This document shows, piece after piece, positions 34,319 to 42,064 of a DNA stretch of 64,000 bases. This DNA is from an uncultured Clostridia bacterium. GTDB taxonomy: Bacteria; Bacillota; Clostridia; Christensenellales; CAG-917. Location of the stretch: the NCBI GenBank assembly GCA_934233745.1, contig CAKQGN010000001.1:248001-312000 (forward strand). The letters are read 5' to 3'. Within the stretch, counting starts at the first letter, position 1, and the number at the start of each line of letters is the position of its first letter. The position numbers were made by a program, and so were the translations under genes. Under the pieces are notes generated by a model that made no database searches, was not told the origin of the DNA, and was given only the letters and a program-made list of their open reading frames with translations.

Positions 34319-34324
34319 AAAAGA

Positions 34325-34356
34325 AAAAATCCGACGCCGAAACGTCGGATTTTTGG
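34325..34356. terminator. bidirectional terminator after the repeat array
   Basis: AAAAATCCGACG-ccgaaa-CGTCGGATTTTT, placed 26 bp after the stop of the minus-strand gene ending at 34382. Confidence 0.85.
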
Positions 34357-34381
34357 TGTATTTTTTGTTGTTTTCGATGAT

Positions 34382-35260
34382 TTAATCGATTGATTCGGTA
34401 TCTTCGGCGATTTGTTCCGCTTCCTTTTCCGCCTCTTCAAGAGATTGTTCTTCATTCGCGTCATGCGCATCCGATTGCTCGATTTCGCCTGCGGAGTTTT
34501 CGTCGAGTTCGACATCCGAACTTGCGATTTGTTCGAGATGCTCTTGCTCCTCTTTGAGTTTCGCTTTTTTCTTTTCGCGAACGACTTGAAGAATTGCAAA
34601 TACTGCGCAAATCGCAATGCCCACAAACAAATATGCCGAGCCGACGAGCTTTGGCGACGCAAATCCCAAAATAAGCGAGAAGGCGACAATGATGGCAAGC
34701 GGGAATACGGCGAGCTTGATGTTTTTGACGACGTATTTTCCGCCGAGCGAACCGAATAGCGCATACACGACGCAGGTGAACGCAGGCGTAATCCACGGAG
34801 TGTTTTTGATTGCCGTTTCAACGTTGCTGACCGCAAGGATAAGCACAAACACCGCGATGATAACCGTTGTCACCAGAGTGCTAGTCGCAACCGAGAGGGT
34901 GGACACCACTTCGTTTTCTTCCGTGCCGAGTTTCGTGCCGCAAATCTCTTGCGCTTTGACGACGCAGGGGATTTTGAGGTTTGAAAGGTTGCCTGTGATA
35001 AAGGCAAGGTACGCACTGTTGATGCCCAGCATCGGGGAATAGATAATGGGTTCGAAAACTCCCGATAAGAAGTTGATAAGGAAGGGGACGATAACCGCAA
35101 TCGTTCCCATAACGCTCATGTCGGGTTTGACATCGAAATACAGACATATCGTGGTCGGAACGGCGAAGAAAATCAACATCGCCAAAGCCATCCAAATTTT
35201 TCCGATAATGTGTGATTTGAGGTTGTAATCCATTGTGACTTTTACTTTTTCTTTTGCCAT
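34382..35260 (-). CDS. uncharacterised membrane protein, partner of the 35273 gene
   Basis: I do not recognise the family. The 292 residues contain about seven hydrophobic segments up to residue 210 (MALAMLIFFAVPTTICL, TIAVIVPFLINFLSGV, TLVTTVIIAVFVLILAVS, LFVGIAICAVFAILQVV), then a strongly acidic, Glu/Ala/Ser-rich tail of about 80 residues. A segment SPMLGINSAYLAFITGNLSNLKIPC is polar and Gly/Asn-rich like a re-entrant substrate loop. AAGGAGG precedes the ATG, lying across the stop of the upstream gene, 12 bp away. Together the two look like a two-component transporter; this is inference from layout only. Confidence 0.7.
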   Translation of the reverse strand: MAKEKVKVTMDYNLKSHIIGKIWMALAMLIFFAVPTTICLYFDVKPDMSVMGTIAVIVPFLINFLSGVFEPIIYSPMLGINSAYLAFITGNLSNLKIPCVVKAQEICGTKLGTEENEVVSTLSVATSTLVTTVIIAVFVLILAVSNVETAIKNTPWITPAFTCVVYALFGSLGGKYVVKNIKLAVFPLAIIVAFSLILGFASPKLVGSAYLFVGIAICAVFAILQVVREKKKAKLKEEQEHLEQIASSDVELDENSAGEIEQSDAHDANEEQSLEEAEKEAEQIAEDTESID

Positions 35261-35272
35261 AATCTAACCTCC

Positions 35273-36136
35273 TTACAGTATCATTGCAAAGGCGTTTCTT
35301 GCAGCCTCTGCGGCTTGTTCCGCTGCCGCCGACGAACTAGGCGAGAGTGCCCAACCGTATTTGTTTGCGCAGTAGCTTATCACGCCGACCACAAACATTG
35401 CTATGAGCATGGACACGGGCGTTGAGAAGCTGTCAAGCCATTTCCAGTTTGCTTTGTTTATAAGCACGTCGCACACGTACATGCAACCCATTGCGACAAG
35501 TACGGCGATGAAGTTGTAATATCCGTCAACAAACGCAACGTTGTGAGCAATCGTTTCGATGCTCATTGCGAGATAGCCTATAACCATGCCGATGAAGGAC
35601 ACTTGAAAAACGAGATCGCCTATATTGACGCCGCCTTTCTTTGCGCCGCCCGTTGTCTTTGCCATAAGTTTGCCGATTTTGGGCTGATATAAACGGTAGA
35701 AGAAAAGCACTTCGACGCCGCCCGAGCAGATTGCAATCGTCATAATCATAGCCATAGTGGCAAATTCCGTTGCCGCGTCAGGGGTAATACCTTTTTCCGC
35801 AAATCCAAAACCGACAGCGGTAGCCATTTGCGTTTCGTATTGAAGAGAACCTACGACGGACAGTCTGATTGCAGGGAACGCAACGCCCAAAGTCCCTACG
35901 AGCGTGACAACACCGAGTGCGATTCCAAGCCCGGGGAGTATGGAAAAGGTTGCGGAAGTCGTGATGACTTTTTTGATTTTCGAGGATTCGATGCCCAATT
36001 GCTTTGCGTGTTTGATTGCGGTAAGCATGTAGTACAGCGACAATGATATGACAAATGCAAGCACAATACCGTATAGCACATAAATAATTGGATGGCGCAA
36101 AGAAAACTCTTTTGACCAAGCCGCTGATAAAAGCAT
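35273..36136 (-). CDS. membrane protein resembling the DUF5058 family
   Basis: A 287-residue protein with about seven helices. The central block SILPGLGIALGVVTLVGTLG followed by PAIRLSVVGSLQYETQMA resembles DUF5058 proteins as I remember them; this is recall, not a search. A second helix group around DLVFQVSFIGMVIGYLAMS follows. I place the start at ATG 36136, with AAAGGAG eight bases upstream, rather than TTG 36142. It is cotranscribed with the following membrane gene. Function unknown. Confidence 0.65.
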   Translation of the reverse strand: MLLSAAWSKEFSLRHPIIYVLYGIVLAFVISLSLYYMLTAIKHAKQLGIESSKIKKVITTSATFSILPGLGIALGVVTLVGTLGVAFPAIRLSVVGSLQYETQMATAVGFGFAEKGITPDAATEFATMAMIMTIAICSGGVEVLFFYRLYQPKIGKLMAKTTGGAKKGGVNIGDLVFQVSFIGMVIGYLAMSIETIAHNVAFVDGYYNFIAVLVAMGCMYVCDVLINKANWKWLDSFSTPVSMLIAMFVVGVISYCANKYGWALSPSSSAAAEQAAEAARNAFAMIL

Positions 36137-36234
36137 AAGCAAACTCCTTTTAATGTTATTTTAATATTAGAAACAGTATAAACCACATAATCGCATTGCG
36201 CAATATTTTTTTTTGTTGCGCTGTCCATTTTCTC

Positions 36235-36263
36235 TTGCAACTGTTTTCGAATGGTGGTAAAAT
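36235..36263 (+). promoter_or_regulatory. promoter of the folate operon
   Basis: TTGCAA, 17 bp, TAAAAT, ending 15 bp before the THF riboswitch. Confidence 0.7.
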
Positions 36264-36278
36264 CAAATCAACATCTAT

Positions 36279-36373
36279 GGAAGTAGTAGAAATTGCGCGT
36301 TAAGTGCCGTGCGAACGTGGGGTGTCGGCGGACGAAGAGCTTTGCTCGCGGTGCAATATTCACTCCGGACTTC
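36279..36373 (+). promoter_or_regulatory. tetrahydrofolate (THF) riboswitch
   Basis: The leader carries the diagnostic blocks of the THF aptamer in order: GCGCGTTAAGTG, GAACGTGGGGTGTCG, GGACGAAG, GCGGTG and ATTCACTCC. GAAGT near 36280 pairs with ACTTC at 36369-36373 to close it. No strong terminator follows; CACTCC in the 3' part (36361-36366) can pair with GGAGGTG at the folC ribosome binding site with one bulge, suggesting control of translation. Confidence 0.9.
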
Positions 36374-36422
36374 ACATATTACCGAAAGGTTTTTTTGCGA
36401 GTGCTTCCAAAGGAGGTGCTTT

Positions 36423-37745
36423 TTGTTTTATCAAGAGGCAATCGACTACATCAAAAACATCGAAAGGTCGGGATCGGATTACGGCATAGAGCGCATGCGC
36501 GAGCTTCTCGACCTTCTCGGCGCGCCCGACAGACATCTGAAATTCGTGCATATCGCAGGCACAAACGGCAAAGGCTCGGTCAGCGCATATCTCACGTCAA
36601 TTCTCAAAGAGGCGGGCTACAAGGTGGGGACATACAATTCGCCCTCGGTATTCTGCTACAACGAAAGATGGCTCATAAACGGACAACAGCTTTCGGACGA
36701 CGACGTGGCAAAGTATCTTACGGTCGTGAAGGAATGTATACAAAGCGAGCAAATCTTGCGACAAGCCTTCGATATAGGCGAGTTCAAGCCCACTGCATTC
36801 GAGCAAGAAACCGCCGTCGCCATGCTTGCTTTTTTCGACAAGGAATGCGACATATGCGTGCTTGAAACGGGACTCGGAGGAAGGTGGGACGCCACCAACG
36901 CCATTGACGACAAGGTGCTTTCAATCGTCACTCCCATAGGTCTTGACCATTGCGCTTTGCTCGGAAATACGCTCGGAGAAATCGCAAGCGAAAAGGCGGC
37001 GATAATAAAAGACGAAGTCGTCACTTGCAATCAGCCCCCCGAAGTTATGGAGCAACTAAGACGCCCCTTTTCGATTAAAGACGGCAAAAAAGAGTACCGC
37101 AAAGCAAACGTCGTTGTTTGCAAAGAACCGAAGTTTTTGAGAGGCAATCTAGACGGACAAGTCTTTTCCTACGACGGAAAGGAATATGAAATTTCCATGC
37201 TCGGCAAGCATCAACTTGTCAATGCGTCCATTGCGATTTGCGCTGTCGGGGAACTGAGAAAAAAGCACTTCTCAATAGACGACAACGCACTTGAAAAAGG
37301 GCTTAAAAACACGGTATGGAAAGCAAGGTTACAAGTCGTAAAAAACGCAAAAGAGGAGTTTAATATCACGATTCCGCAAGATAAAGTGCTTGTTTTTGAC
37401 GGTTCGCACAATCCGCAAGGAGCAATGACTCTTGCAAACGCAATCAAAGAACTGTTTGAAAACAAACGCATACACCTTGTGCTGGGAATACTCAAAGATA
37501 AGGACGTACAAGGCATTTGCGACACGCTCGTGCCTCTTGCAAGCAAGGTCACCTGCATTACGCCGCCATCGCCAAGAGCCATGAAAAAAGAGGAGTTGCA
37601 AAAAATAGTCGCACCGCTTTGCCGTGGAGATTGCGATACCGACGACAGTATCAAAGACGCCGTGCAATCATCTCTTTTGGGAGATTGCGACGCAACAATA
37701 CTTTGCGGCTCGCTTACCTTGTTTGCGGGCTTGAAAAACAACTGA
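36423..37745 (+). CDS. folC: bifunctional folylpolyglutamate / dihydrofolate synthase
   Basis: A 440-residue ATP-dependent ligase of the Mur family that makes dihydrofolate from dihydropteroate and adds glutamates to folates. The start is TTG 36423: AAAGGAGG (36409-36416) sits six bases upstream, and the encoded MFYQEAIDYIKNIERSGSDYG is the family's normal N-terminus. The P-loop is HIAGTNGKGS near residue 40; ETGLGGRWDATN follows near 147, then DGSHNPQGAM near 322 in the C-terminal domain. First gene of the folate operon behind a THF riboswitch. Confidence 0.94.
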   Translation: MFYQEAIDYIKNIERSGSDYGIERMRELLDLLGAPDRHLKFVHIAGTNGKGSVSAYLTSILKEAGYKVGTYNSPSVFCYNERWLINGQQLSDDDVAKYLTVVKECIQSEQILRQAFDIGEFKPTAFEQETAVAMLAFFDKECDICVLETGLGGRWDATNAIDDKVLSIVTPIGLDHCALLGNTLGEIASEKAAIIKDEVVTCNQPPEVMEQLRRPFSIKDGKKEYRKANVVVCKEPKFLRGNLDGQVFSYDGKEYEISMLGKHQLVNASIAICAVGELRKKHFSIDDNALEKGLKNTVWKARLQVVKNAKEEFNITIPQDKVLVFDGSHNPQGAMTLANAIKELFENKRIHLVLGILKDKDVQGICDTLVPLASKVTCITPPSPRAMKKEELQKIVAPLCRGDCDTDDSIKDAVQSSLLGDCDATILCGSLTLFAGLKNN

Positions 37746-37754
37746 TATACAATT

Positions 37755-38315
37755 ATGAAAAACAATACAATCGACAAAGAAACAATCAAAAAAGCAGTCA
37801 ACGACATCCTTGTTGCCATCGGCGAAGACCCGAATAGAGAAGGGCTTGTGCAAACCCCCGATAGAGTTGCGCGCATGTTCGAGGAATTGACGCAAGGCTA
37901 TTTTGACGACGCAAAAGTGCATCTTTCAAAGGTTTTTGCAGAGAGCGGAAGCGAAGTAGTCATCGAAAAAGACATAGAGTTTTCTTCAACGTGCGAGCAT
38001 CATCTTATGCCGTTTTTCGGCAAGGTTCACATCGCATACGTTCCCGACGGAAAGGTTGTAGGGCTGTCGAAACTCGCAAGAGTCGTTGACGTTTATGCAA
38101 AACGTTTGCAACTTCAAGAAAGACTCAATTCGCAAATAGCTGATGCGATTTTTGAAGAGTTGGCTCCCAAAGGCGTAATTGTGGCAATAGAAGCGCACCA
38201 TACGTGTATGAGCGCAAGAGGCGTCAAGAAAATCGGCGCAAAGACAGTCACGTTTGCCAAAAGGGGGGATGTCGACGAGCGTATCGAAAGATTGATTTTG
38301 GAGGGGCTGATATGA
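37755..38315 (+). CDS. folE: GTP cyclohydrolase I
   Basis: A 186-residue enzyme that converts GTP to 7,8-dihydroneopterin triphosphate, the first step of folate synthesis. Zinc ligands are present: [16 protein letters not shown] (Cys and His near residue 77) and [10 protein letters not shown] (Cys near 148). [15 protein letters not shown] is the usual N-terminal block. It starts 9 bp after folC without an obvious ribosome binding site, so it probably depends on coupling. The stop overlaps folP by ATGA. Confidence 0.96.
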   Translation: MKNNTIDKETIKKAVNDILVAIGEDPNREGLVQTPDRVARMFEELTQGYFDDAKVHLSKVFAESGSEVVIEKDIEFSSTCEHHLMPFFGKVHIAYVPDGKVVGLSKLARVVDVYAKRLQLQERLNSQIADAIFEELAPKGVIVAIEAHHTCMSARGVKKIGAKTVTFAKRGDVDERIERLILEGLI

Positions 38316-39109
38316 GAAAAGAACGGAAATACGATTTCCGTGTCGGAGACAAGATTTTCCATTCGGGAACGCACATTATGGCAATCCTCAATGTCACTCC
38401 CGACAGCTTTTATGCAGGGAGTCGTCATGCGCACGATGCGGTCGAAACGGCAAAAAAGTTCTTGGAGCAGGGTGCCGAAATTATCGATATCGGAGGACAG
38501 TCCACGCGTCCCGGCGCACAAAGCGTAAGCGCGCTTGAAGAAATGTCGAGGGTTCTGCCTGCCGTGGAAAGTATAAAAAAAGCGTTTCCCGACGCGCTCG
38601 TGAGCGTAGATACGTTCTATCCCGATGTGGCTCAGGCTGCAATCGATCTCGGTGCGGATATGATAAACGACGTGAGCTGCCTTGCCGACAAGAATCTTGC
38701 AAAAGTAGTCGCTCAAAACGATGTCGCGATTTGCGTAATGCACGACAGACGCAAGTCAGGGATACCCGACTTGTTTTTCGACAAGGAAACGGGACTTATG
38801 AGGGCGGTGGATACGCTTCTTTCATCGGGACTTGACAAAAACAGAATACTGCTTGACGGTGGAATCGGTTTCAACAAATCCAACGACGAGGATTGGCAAC
38901 TTCTCAACGATTACGACAAACTTTTGGATATGTTTGAAGAGTATCCGTTTTTGCTGGGCACGTCAAGAAAGTCTATGTTCGGCGGCACTCCCGAAACGCG
39001 GCTTTCCGCCACGCTCGACTCGACGATGCTTGCCGTAAAGCAAGGCGTTTTGTTTGTAAGAGTCCATGACGTCAAAGAAAATCGAGCCGTGATAAACCTT
39101 GCAAAATAA
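38312..39109 (+). CDS. folP: dihydropteroate synthase
   Basis: A 265-residue TIM-barrel enzyme joining p-aminobenzoate to the pterin pyrophosphate, the sulfonamide target. Motifs: [15 protein letters not shown] near residue 22, [11 protein letters not shown] near 57, the pterin-binding [14 protein letters not shown] near 182 and GTSRKSMF near 213. The start at 38312 overlaps the folE stop, with GGAGGGG upstream. Confidence 0.95.
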   Translation: MRKERKYDFRVGDKIFHSGTHIMAILNVTPDSFYAGSRHAHDAVETAKKFLEQGAEIIDIGGQSTRPGAQSVSALEEMSRVLPAVESIKKAFPDALVSVDTFYPDVAQAAIDLGADMINDVSCLADKNLAKVVAQNDVAICVMHDRRKSGIPDLFFDKETGLMRAVDTLLSSGLDKNRILLDGGIGFNKSNDEDWQLLNDYDKLLDMFEEYPFLLGTSRKSMFGGTPETRLSATLDSTMLAVKQGVLFVRVHDVKENRAVINLAK

Positions 39110-39145
39110 CAACCTAAAATATAAAAAATCAAACCCGAATTGCAT

Positions 39146-39964
39146 ATGAACAAGATTATTCTAAAAGACTTTGAAGTAAAAGCATGCCACGGATGCAATC
39201 CCGAAGAAAAAACAAATCCGCAACGGTTTTTGTTTACGGCGGAAATTTTTTATGATTTTTCGCAAGCGGCAAAAAACGACGATTTGACAAAAACCATCAG
39301 TTATAGTGACGTAAAAAAGACTTTAAGGTCGTTTTGTGAAAACAATTGTTTCAATTTGATTGAAACGCTTGCGACAAGGGCGGCGGAGGTATTGCTAAAA
39401 AAATACCCCGCAAAAAAAGTCGTTGTGCAAGTGAAAAAGCCGGATGCTCCCATGAGCGGTGTTTTTGATTATGTCGCTGTCGTAGCGGAAAAAGAGTGGC
39501 ATGAGGTTTATCTTGCGCTCGGTTCAAATATGGGAGACAAAAACGCATATCTCGATTTTGCAATCGCAAGACTGAAAGAGGATGACAATATAAAAGACGT
39601 CAAAGAAAGTTTGCGCTATGCGACCGCTCCTTACGGAGGCGTTGCAACGGGCGAGTTTGTCAACAGCGCGGTGAAACTATCAACTCTTTATTCTCCCGAA
39701 GAATTGCTTGTTGCCGTATCGAAAATCGAAAAAGACGGTGAGCGCGTGCGCAATGAAAGATGGGGAAACAGAACGCTGGATATTGATATAGTGTTTTATG
39801 ACGATTGCGTGATTTCCTCAAACGATTTGTGCGTGCCTCACATCGATATGCAAAATCGCGCTTTCGTGTTGGAACCTCTTTGCGAACTTAGTCCCAACAA
39901 GCTGCATCCTATATTAAAAAAGCGCGTCTGTGAATTGAAATCAAACCTTGACAATCGCCGATAG
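39146..39964 (+). CDS. folBK: fused dihydroneopterin aldolase / HPPK
   Basis: A 272-residue fusion of two successive folate enzymes. Residues 1-117 are dihydroneopterin aldolase (KDFEVKACHGCNPEE, FNLIETLATRAAEVLL). Residues 118-272 are hydroxymethyldihydropterin pyrophosphokinase (YLALGSNMGDKNAYLDFA, RWGNRTLDIDIVFYDD, VPHIDMQNRAFVLEPL). Fusions of this pair are known in several bacteria. It follows folP by 36 bp. The ATG at 39146 is preferred over TTG 39140. With folC, folE and folP it completes the pterin branch; p-aminobenzoate and dihydrofolate reductase genes are not here. Confidence 0.94.
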   Translation: MNKIILKDFEVKACHGCNPEEKTNPQRFLFTAEIFYDFSQAAKNDDLTKTISYSDVKKTLRSFCENNCFNLIETLATRAAEVLLKKYPAKKVVVQVKKPDAPMSGVFDYVAVVAEKEWHEVYLALGSNMGDKNAYLDFAIARLKEDDNIKDVKESLRYATAPYGGVATGEFVNSAVKLSTLYSPEELLVAVSKIEKDGERVRNERWGNRTLDIDIVFYDDCVISSNDLCVPHIDMQNRAFVLEPLCELSPNKLHPILKKRVCELKSNLDNRR

Positions 39965-40086
39965 CTCGAAAAACGGCGTGTTTCATATTATTTTGCGTTG
40001 AGAAATTAAATCTTGCAAGTGTGCATATTGTATGATAAAATACATGCAACAAACAATTTGCGTATTTTTGCAAACAAGGAGGAAAT

Positions 40087-40581
40087 ATGAAAGTTGTCAT
40101 AAAACAAAAGTATTTTACTGTCGGCGCAAAATTCGAAATCAAAACCACAGAGGGACAAACCGTGTTTTTTGCCGAAAGGCAGTGGGATAGGTTTATGGGG
40201 AACGTCGTGCTTTTTGACAAGGACGGCACACCCGTTGCACGCATGCAGTCAGAATTTAAGAAGGTGTTTACTTCCTGGTTTTCAATCTCGGATTCGCGCG
40301 GCAACGAGGTTTGTTGCATCAACGAAAAACTACCTTTTCTTTGTTTCCGTCGCGCCGAGTCCTCTCATGGCAATCTGAAAGTAAAAATCAAAGCCGGTCC
40401 CTTCCATATGAAGGCTTATTTGCTTAACGAGCAAGGCAAAACTCTTGCCGTCAAAGCTCGCAAAAAGATTCTTGCCATCCGTGACACCTACATCATCGAT
40501 ATCGATGAAAGCAAGATAAACCCTGCCTACGGAGTGTTGGTGGGGGTGTGGTATGATTTGGTCTGTCACCCCTCGCATTAA
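40087..40581 (+). CDS. LURP-one-related (tubby-like fold) protein
   Basis: A 164-residue protein with the alternating strand pattern of LURP-one-related/YxjI proteins: MKVVIKQKYFTVGAKFEIKT at the start, VVLFDKDGTPVARMQSEFK, the middle strands around HGNLKVKIKAGPFHMKAYLL, and IRDTYIIDIDESK near the end. The fold is a beta-barrel around a hydrophobic helix, possibly lipid-binding; molecular function is unknown. AGGAGG at 40077-40082 fixes the start. It is monocistronic, and structured element copy B begins at its stop codon. Confidence 0.78.
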   Translation: MKVVIKQKYFTVGAKFEIKTTEGQTVFFAERQWDRFMGNVVLFDKDGTPVARMQSEFKKVFTSWFSISDSRGNEVCCINEKLPFLCFRRAESSHGNLKVKIKAGPFHMKAYLLNEQGKTLAVKARKKILAIRDTYIIDIDESKINPAYGVLVGVWYDLVCHPSH

Positions 40582-40706
40582 AACCGCGCTATTGAGCGAA
40601 TAACTGTGTCAACACCCCTTGTCCATCAACTCACGTACGTTTATGTACGTTAGGGTTGCTGTTCAAGGGGTGTTTCCTTGTTCTTCATCTCAATATCGCG
40701 GTTTTT
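40580..40706. repeat. structured element copy B
   Basis: AAAACCGCG / CGCGGTTTT and CTATTGAG / CTCAATAT outer stem, AACACCCCTTG / CAAGGGGTGTT middle stem (11 bp perfect), CAAC / GTTG and ACGTAC / GTACGT inner stem. The 3' end runs into five T residues, so on the plus strand it could act as a terminator of the preceding gene. Confidence 0.82.
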
Positions 40707-41268
40707 AACTTCCAAACAATGCATAAACAGCGTGAACTCTAATTGCAATTTCCCCTTTCCTCACGTGTTTTCCCTATCACCGTTCCCCCTCTGCGTGCCT
40801 TGAGGGAACCCACGGTGACCGCGTAGCGGGGGACAACACTCAGCACTCGCATAGATTGCTATCGTTCTCTTTTTATGTCACTCGTTCGCGGACGAAAAGA
40901 ATCCAAACTCGTCCGCTCACTTGTACTATACGTCAAGCTCGGCGTTCGCTTCCTCGCCGCCGTTGCGGCTCGTGTTCCGTCTTTTAAGTTGCACATTCCG
41001 TGTATAAGTACGCCTTGAAAGAGTGTTCGTTTATCCGCTTGCGCCGAAGGCGCATCCACCAAGCAGACAATCTTGCGAAACTGCGGCAGGAGTTTTTGTC
41101 CCTGCTCGAACTGATAGCAAAGATTTTCTGCGCGGTAGAAATTGCGAAAACAAGCGAGGTCAGTGGCAACCGCCACTGTGTTTGCGTTTCTATTTAGGGG
41201 ATTCCCACGTCGCTTTGCTCCTCTGAATGACAGTTGGGGCGGTTGTCATAACCTAGGCGCCGTTTGAG
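40707..41268. other. non-coding stretch, apparently decayed
   Basis: About 560 bp with no credible gene. Base use differs from neighbouring coding DNA and short phrases such as GCACGCAGAGGGGGAA (minus strand) look like worn remains. A minus-strand open frame over 40859-41176 lacks a ribosome binding site and is rich in Arg/Ser/Thr. I see no promoter or terminator of quality inside it. Confidence 0.5.
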
Positions 41269-41357
41269 CAAATATCACTTGCGCAAAGCGCAAATATCAC
41301 TGTTGCCATAGGCAACAATATCACGCACACTTTGTGTGCATATCACTTACATTGTCG
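41269..41357. repeat. hairpin array 2 with AATATCACT linkers
   Basis: TGCGC-aaa-GCGCA, GTTGCC-ata-GGCAAC and GCACAC-ttt-GTGTGC separated by AATATCACT or AATATCAC. Almost identical to array 1 for about 88 bp, but the last palindrome changes on both arms (GCACGC/GCGTGC to GCACAC/GTGTGC). Confidence 0.88.
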
Positions 41358-41372
41358 TATAGCCCATTAGCT

Positions 41373-41402
41373 AAAAAAGGACGCTGTATGCGTCCTTTTT
41401 TG
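41373..41402. terminator. terminator of the small 41429-41810 operon
   Basis: AAAAAAGGACGC-tgtat-GCGTCCTTTTTT, usable in both directions, 27 bp after the minus-strand stop. Confidence 0.85.
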
Positions 41403-41428
41403 GTGAAATCAAACTGTTCGTTAGTCAA

Positions 41429-41584
41429 TCAATGCGTCAAAATGTATTCTTCAAGTTGACTGAACCATACGAATGTCATCTCGTTTCCGTCGATTTTTAC
41501 GGACAGAGGAAAGTGGCAAAAAGCAAACTCGTTGAGAGCTTGCTTTTTGTCTTGATAAATTTTGTTTTCAAATTCAATTATCAT
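41429..41584 (-). CDS. 51-residue hypothetical protein
   Basis: Begins at ATG 41584, one base after the TGA of the upstream membrane gene, so it would be translated by reinitiation. MIIEFENKIYQDKKQALNEF begins a soluble, charged/aromatic peptide ending FVWFSQLEEYILTH. No family recognised. Support comes from the tight junction and the terminator that follows; no ribosome binding site of its own is visible. Confidence 0.5.
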   Translation of the reverse strand: MIIEFENKIYQDKKQALNEFAFCHFPLSVKIDGNEMTFVWFSQLEEYILTH

Positions 41585-41585
41585 A

Positions 41586-41810
41586 TCAGCAGTTGAGAAG
41601 ACGCCAAATCGATTTTTTGACAATCATGAGTACGAGGTCAACAATCCACACGATGTTGAATCCGAAAATCAAACGGAGAAGTCCCGCAACGATTTTGCCT
41701 TCCTTAAATCTGGTGACTGCGCCGAGAATCCAGGAGGTGACGGGGATGATTGCAAGAATGAGACTCACGACATAGCCGAGTCCGAAATAATCGCCTTTAC
41801 GTTTTGCCAT
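41586..41810 (-). CDS. small two-to-three-helix membrane protein
   Basis: A 74-residue protein: a short basic start (MAKRKGDYFG), then GYVVSLILAIIPVTSWILGA, a polar TRFKEGKIVAG turn, LLRLIFGFNIVWIVDLVLMIV, and a basic end. Similar tiny proteins of unknown role are common in Clostridia as I recall. GAGGAT lies six bases before the ATG. It is coupled to the 51-residue gene downstream. Confidence 0.72.
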   Translation of the reverse strand: MAKRKGDYFGLGYVVSLILAIIPVTSWILGAVTRFKEGKIVAGLLRLIFGFNIVWIVDLVLMIVKKSIWRLLNC

Positions 41811-41954
41811 AAAAAATCCTCACATTATTGTTTTTTAGGAGTTATCCTACGTTAAGTATATTAACACATCGATTCAAAAATGTAAATAACGAGTGAAAAA
41901 AACCGATTGAAATTCTATGATTTACGGAATAAATATTTCCATGTGCAATGGTTG

Positions 41955-41983
41955 TTGAACGATTGTCGATTATTTGATATGCT
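41955..41983 (+). promoter_or_regulatory. promoter of the GPH symporter gene
   Basis: TTGAAC, 17 bp, TATGCT, about 75 bp before ATG 42065. Confidence 0.5.
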
Positions 41984-42064
41984 ATGCAGATTATTTTTTA
42001 TTCGATATTGAATTTTACATTGCGGTTTGCTATAATCTACGTATCAAGCATAAAGGGGAAAATT

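Noticed and set aside
40859..41176. A 105-codon minus-strand gene in the decayed block
   Set aside because: No ribosome binding site, no recognisable domain, Arg/Ser/Thr-rich low-information sequence, and atypical codons.
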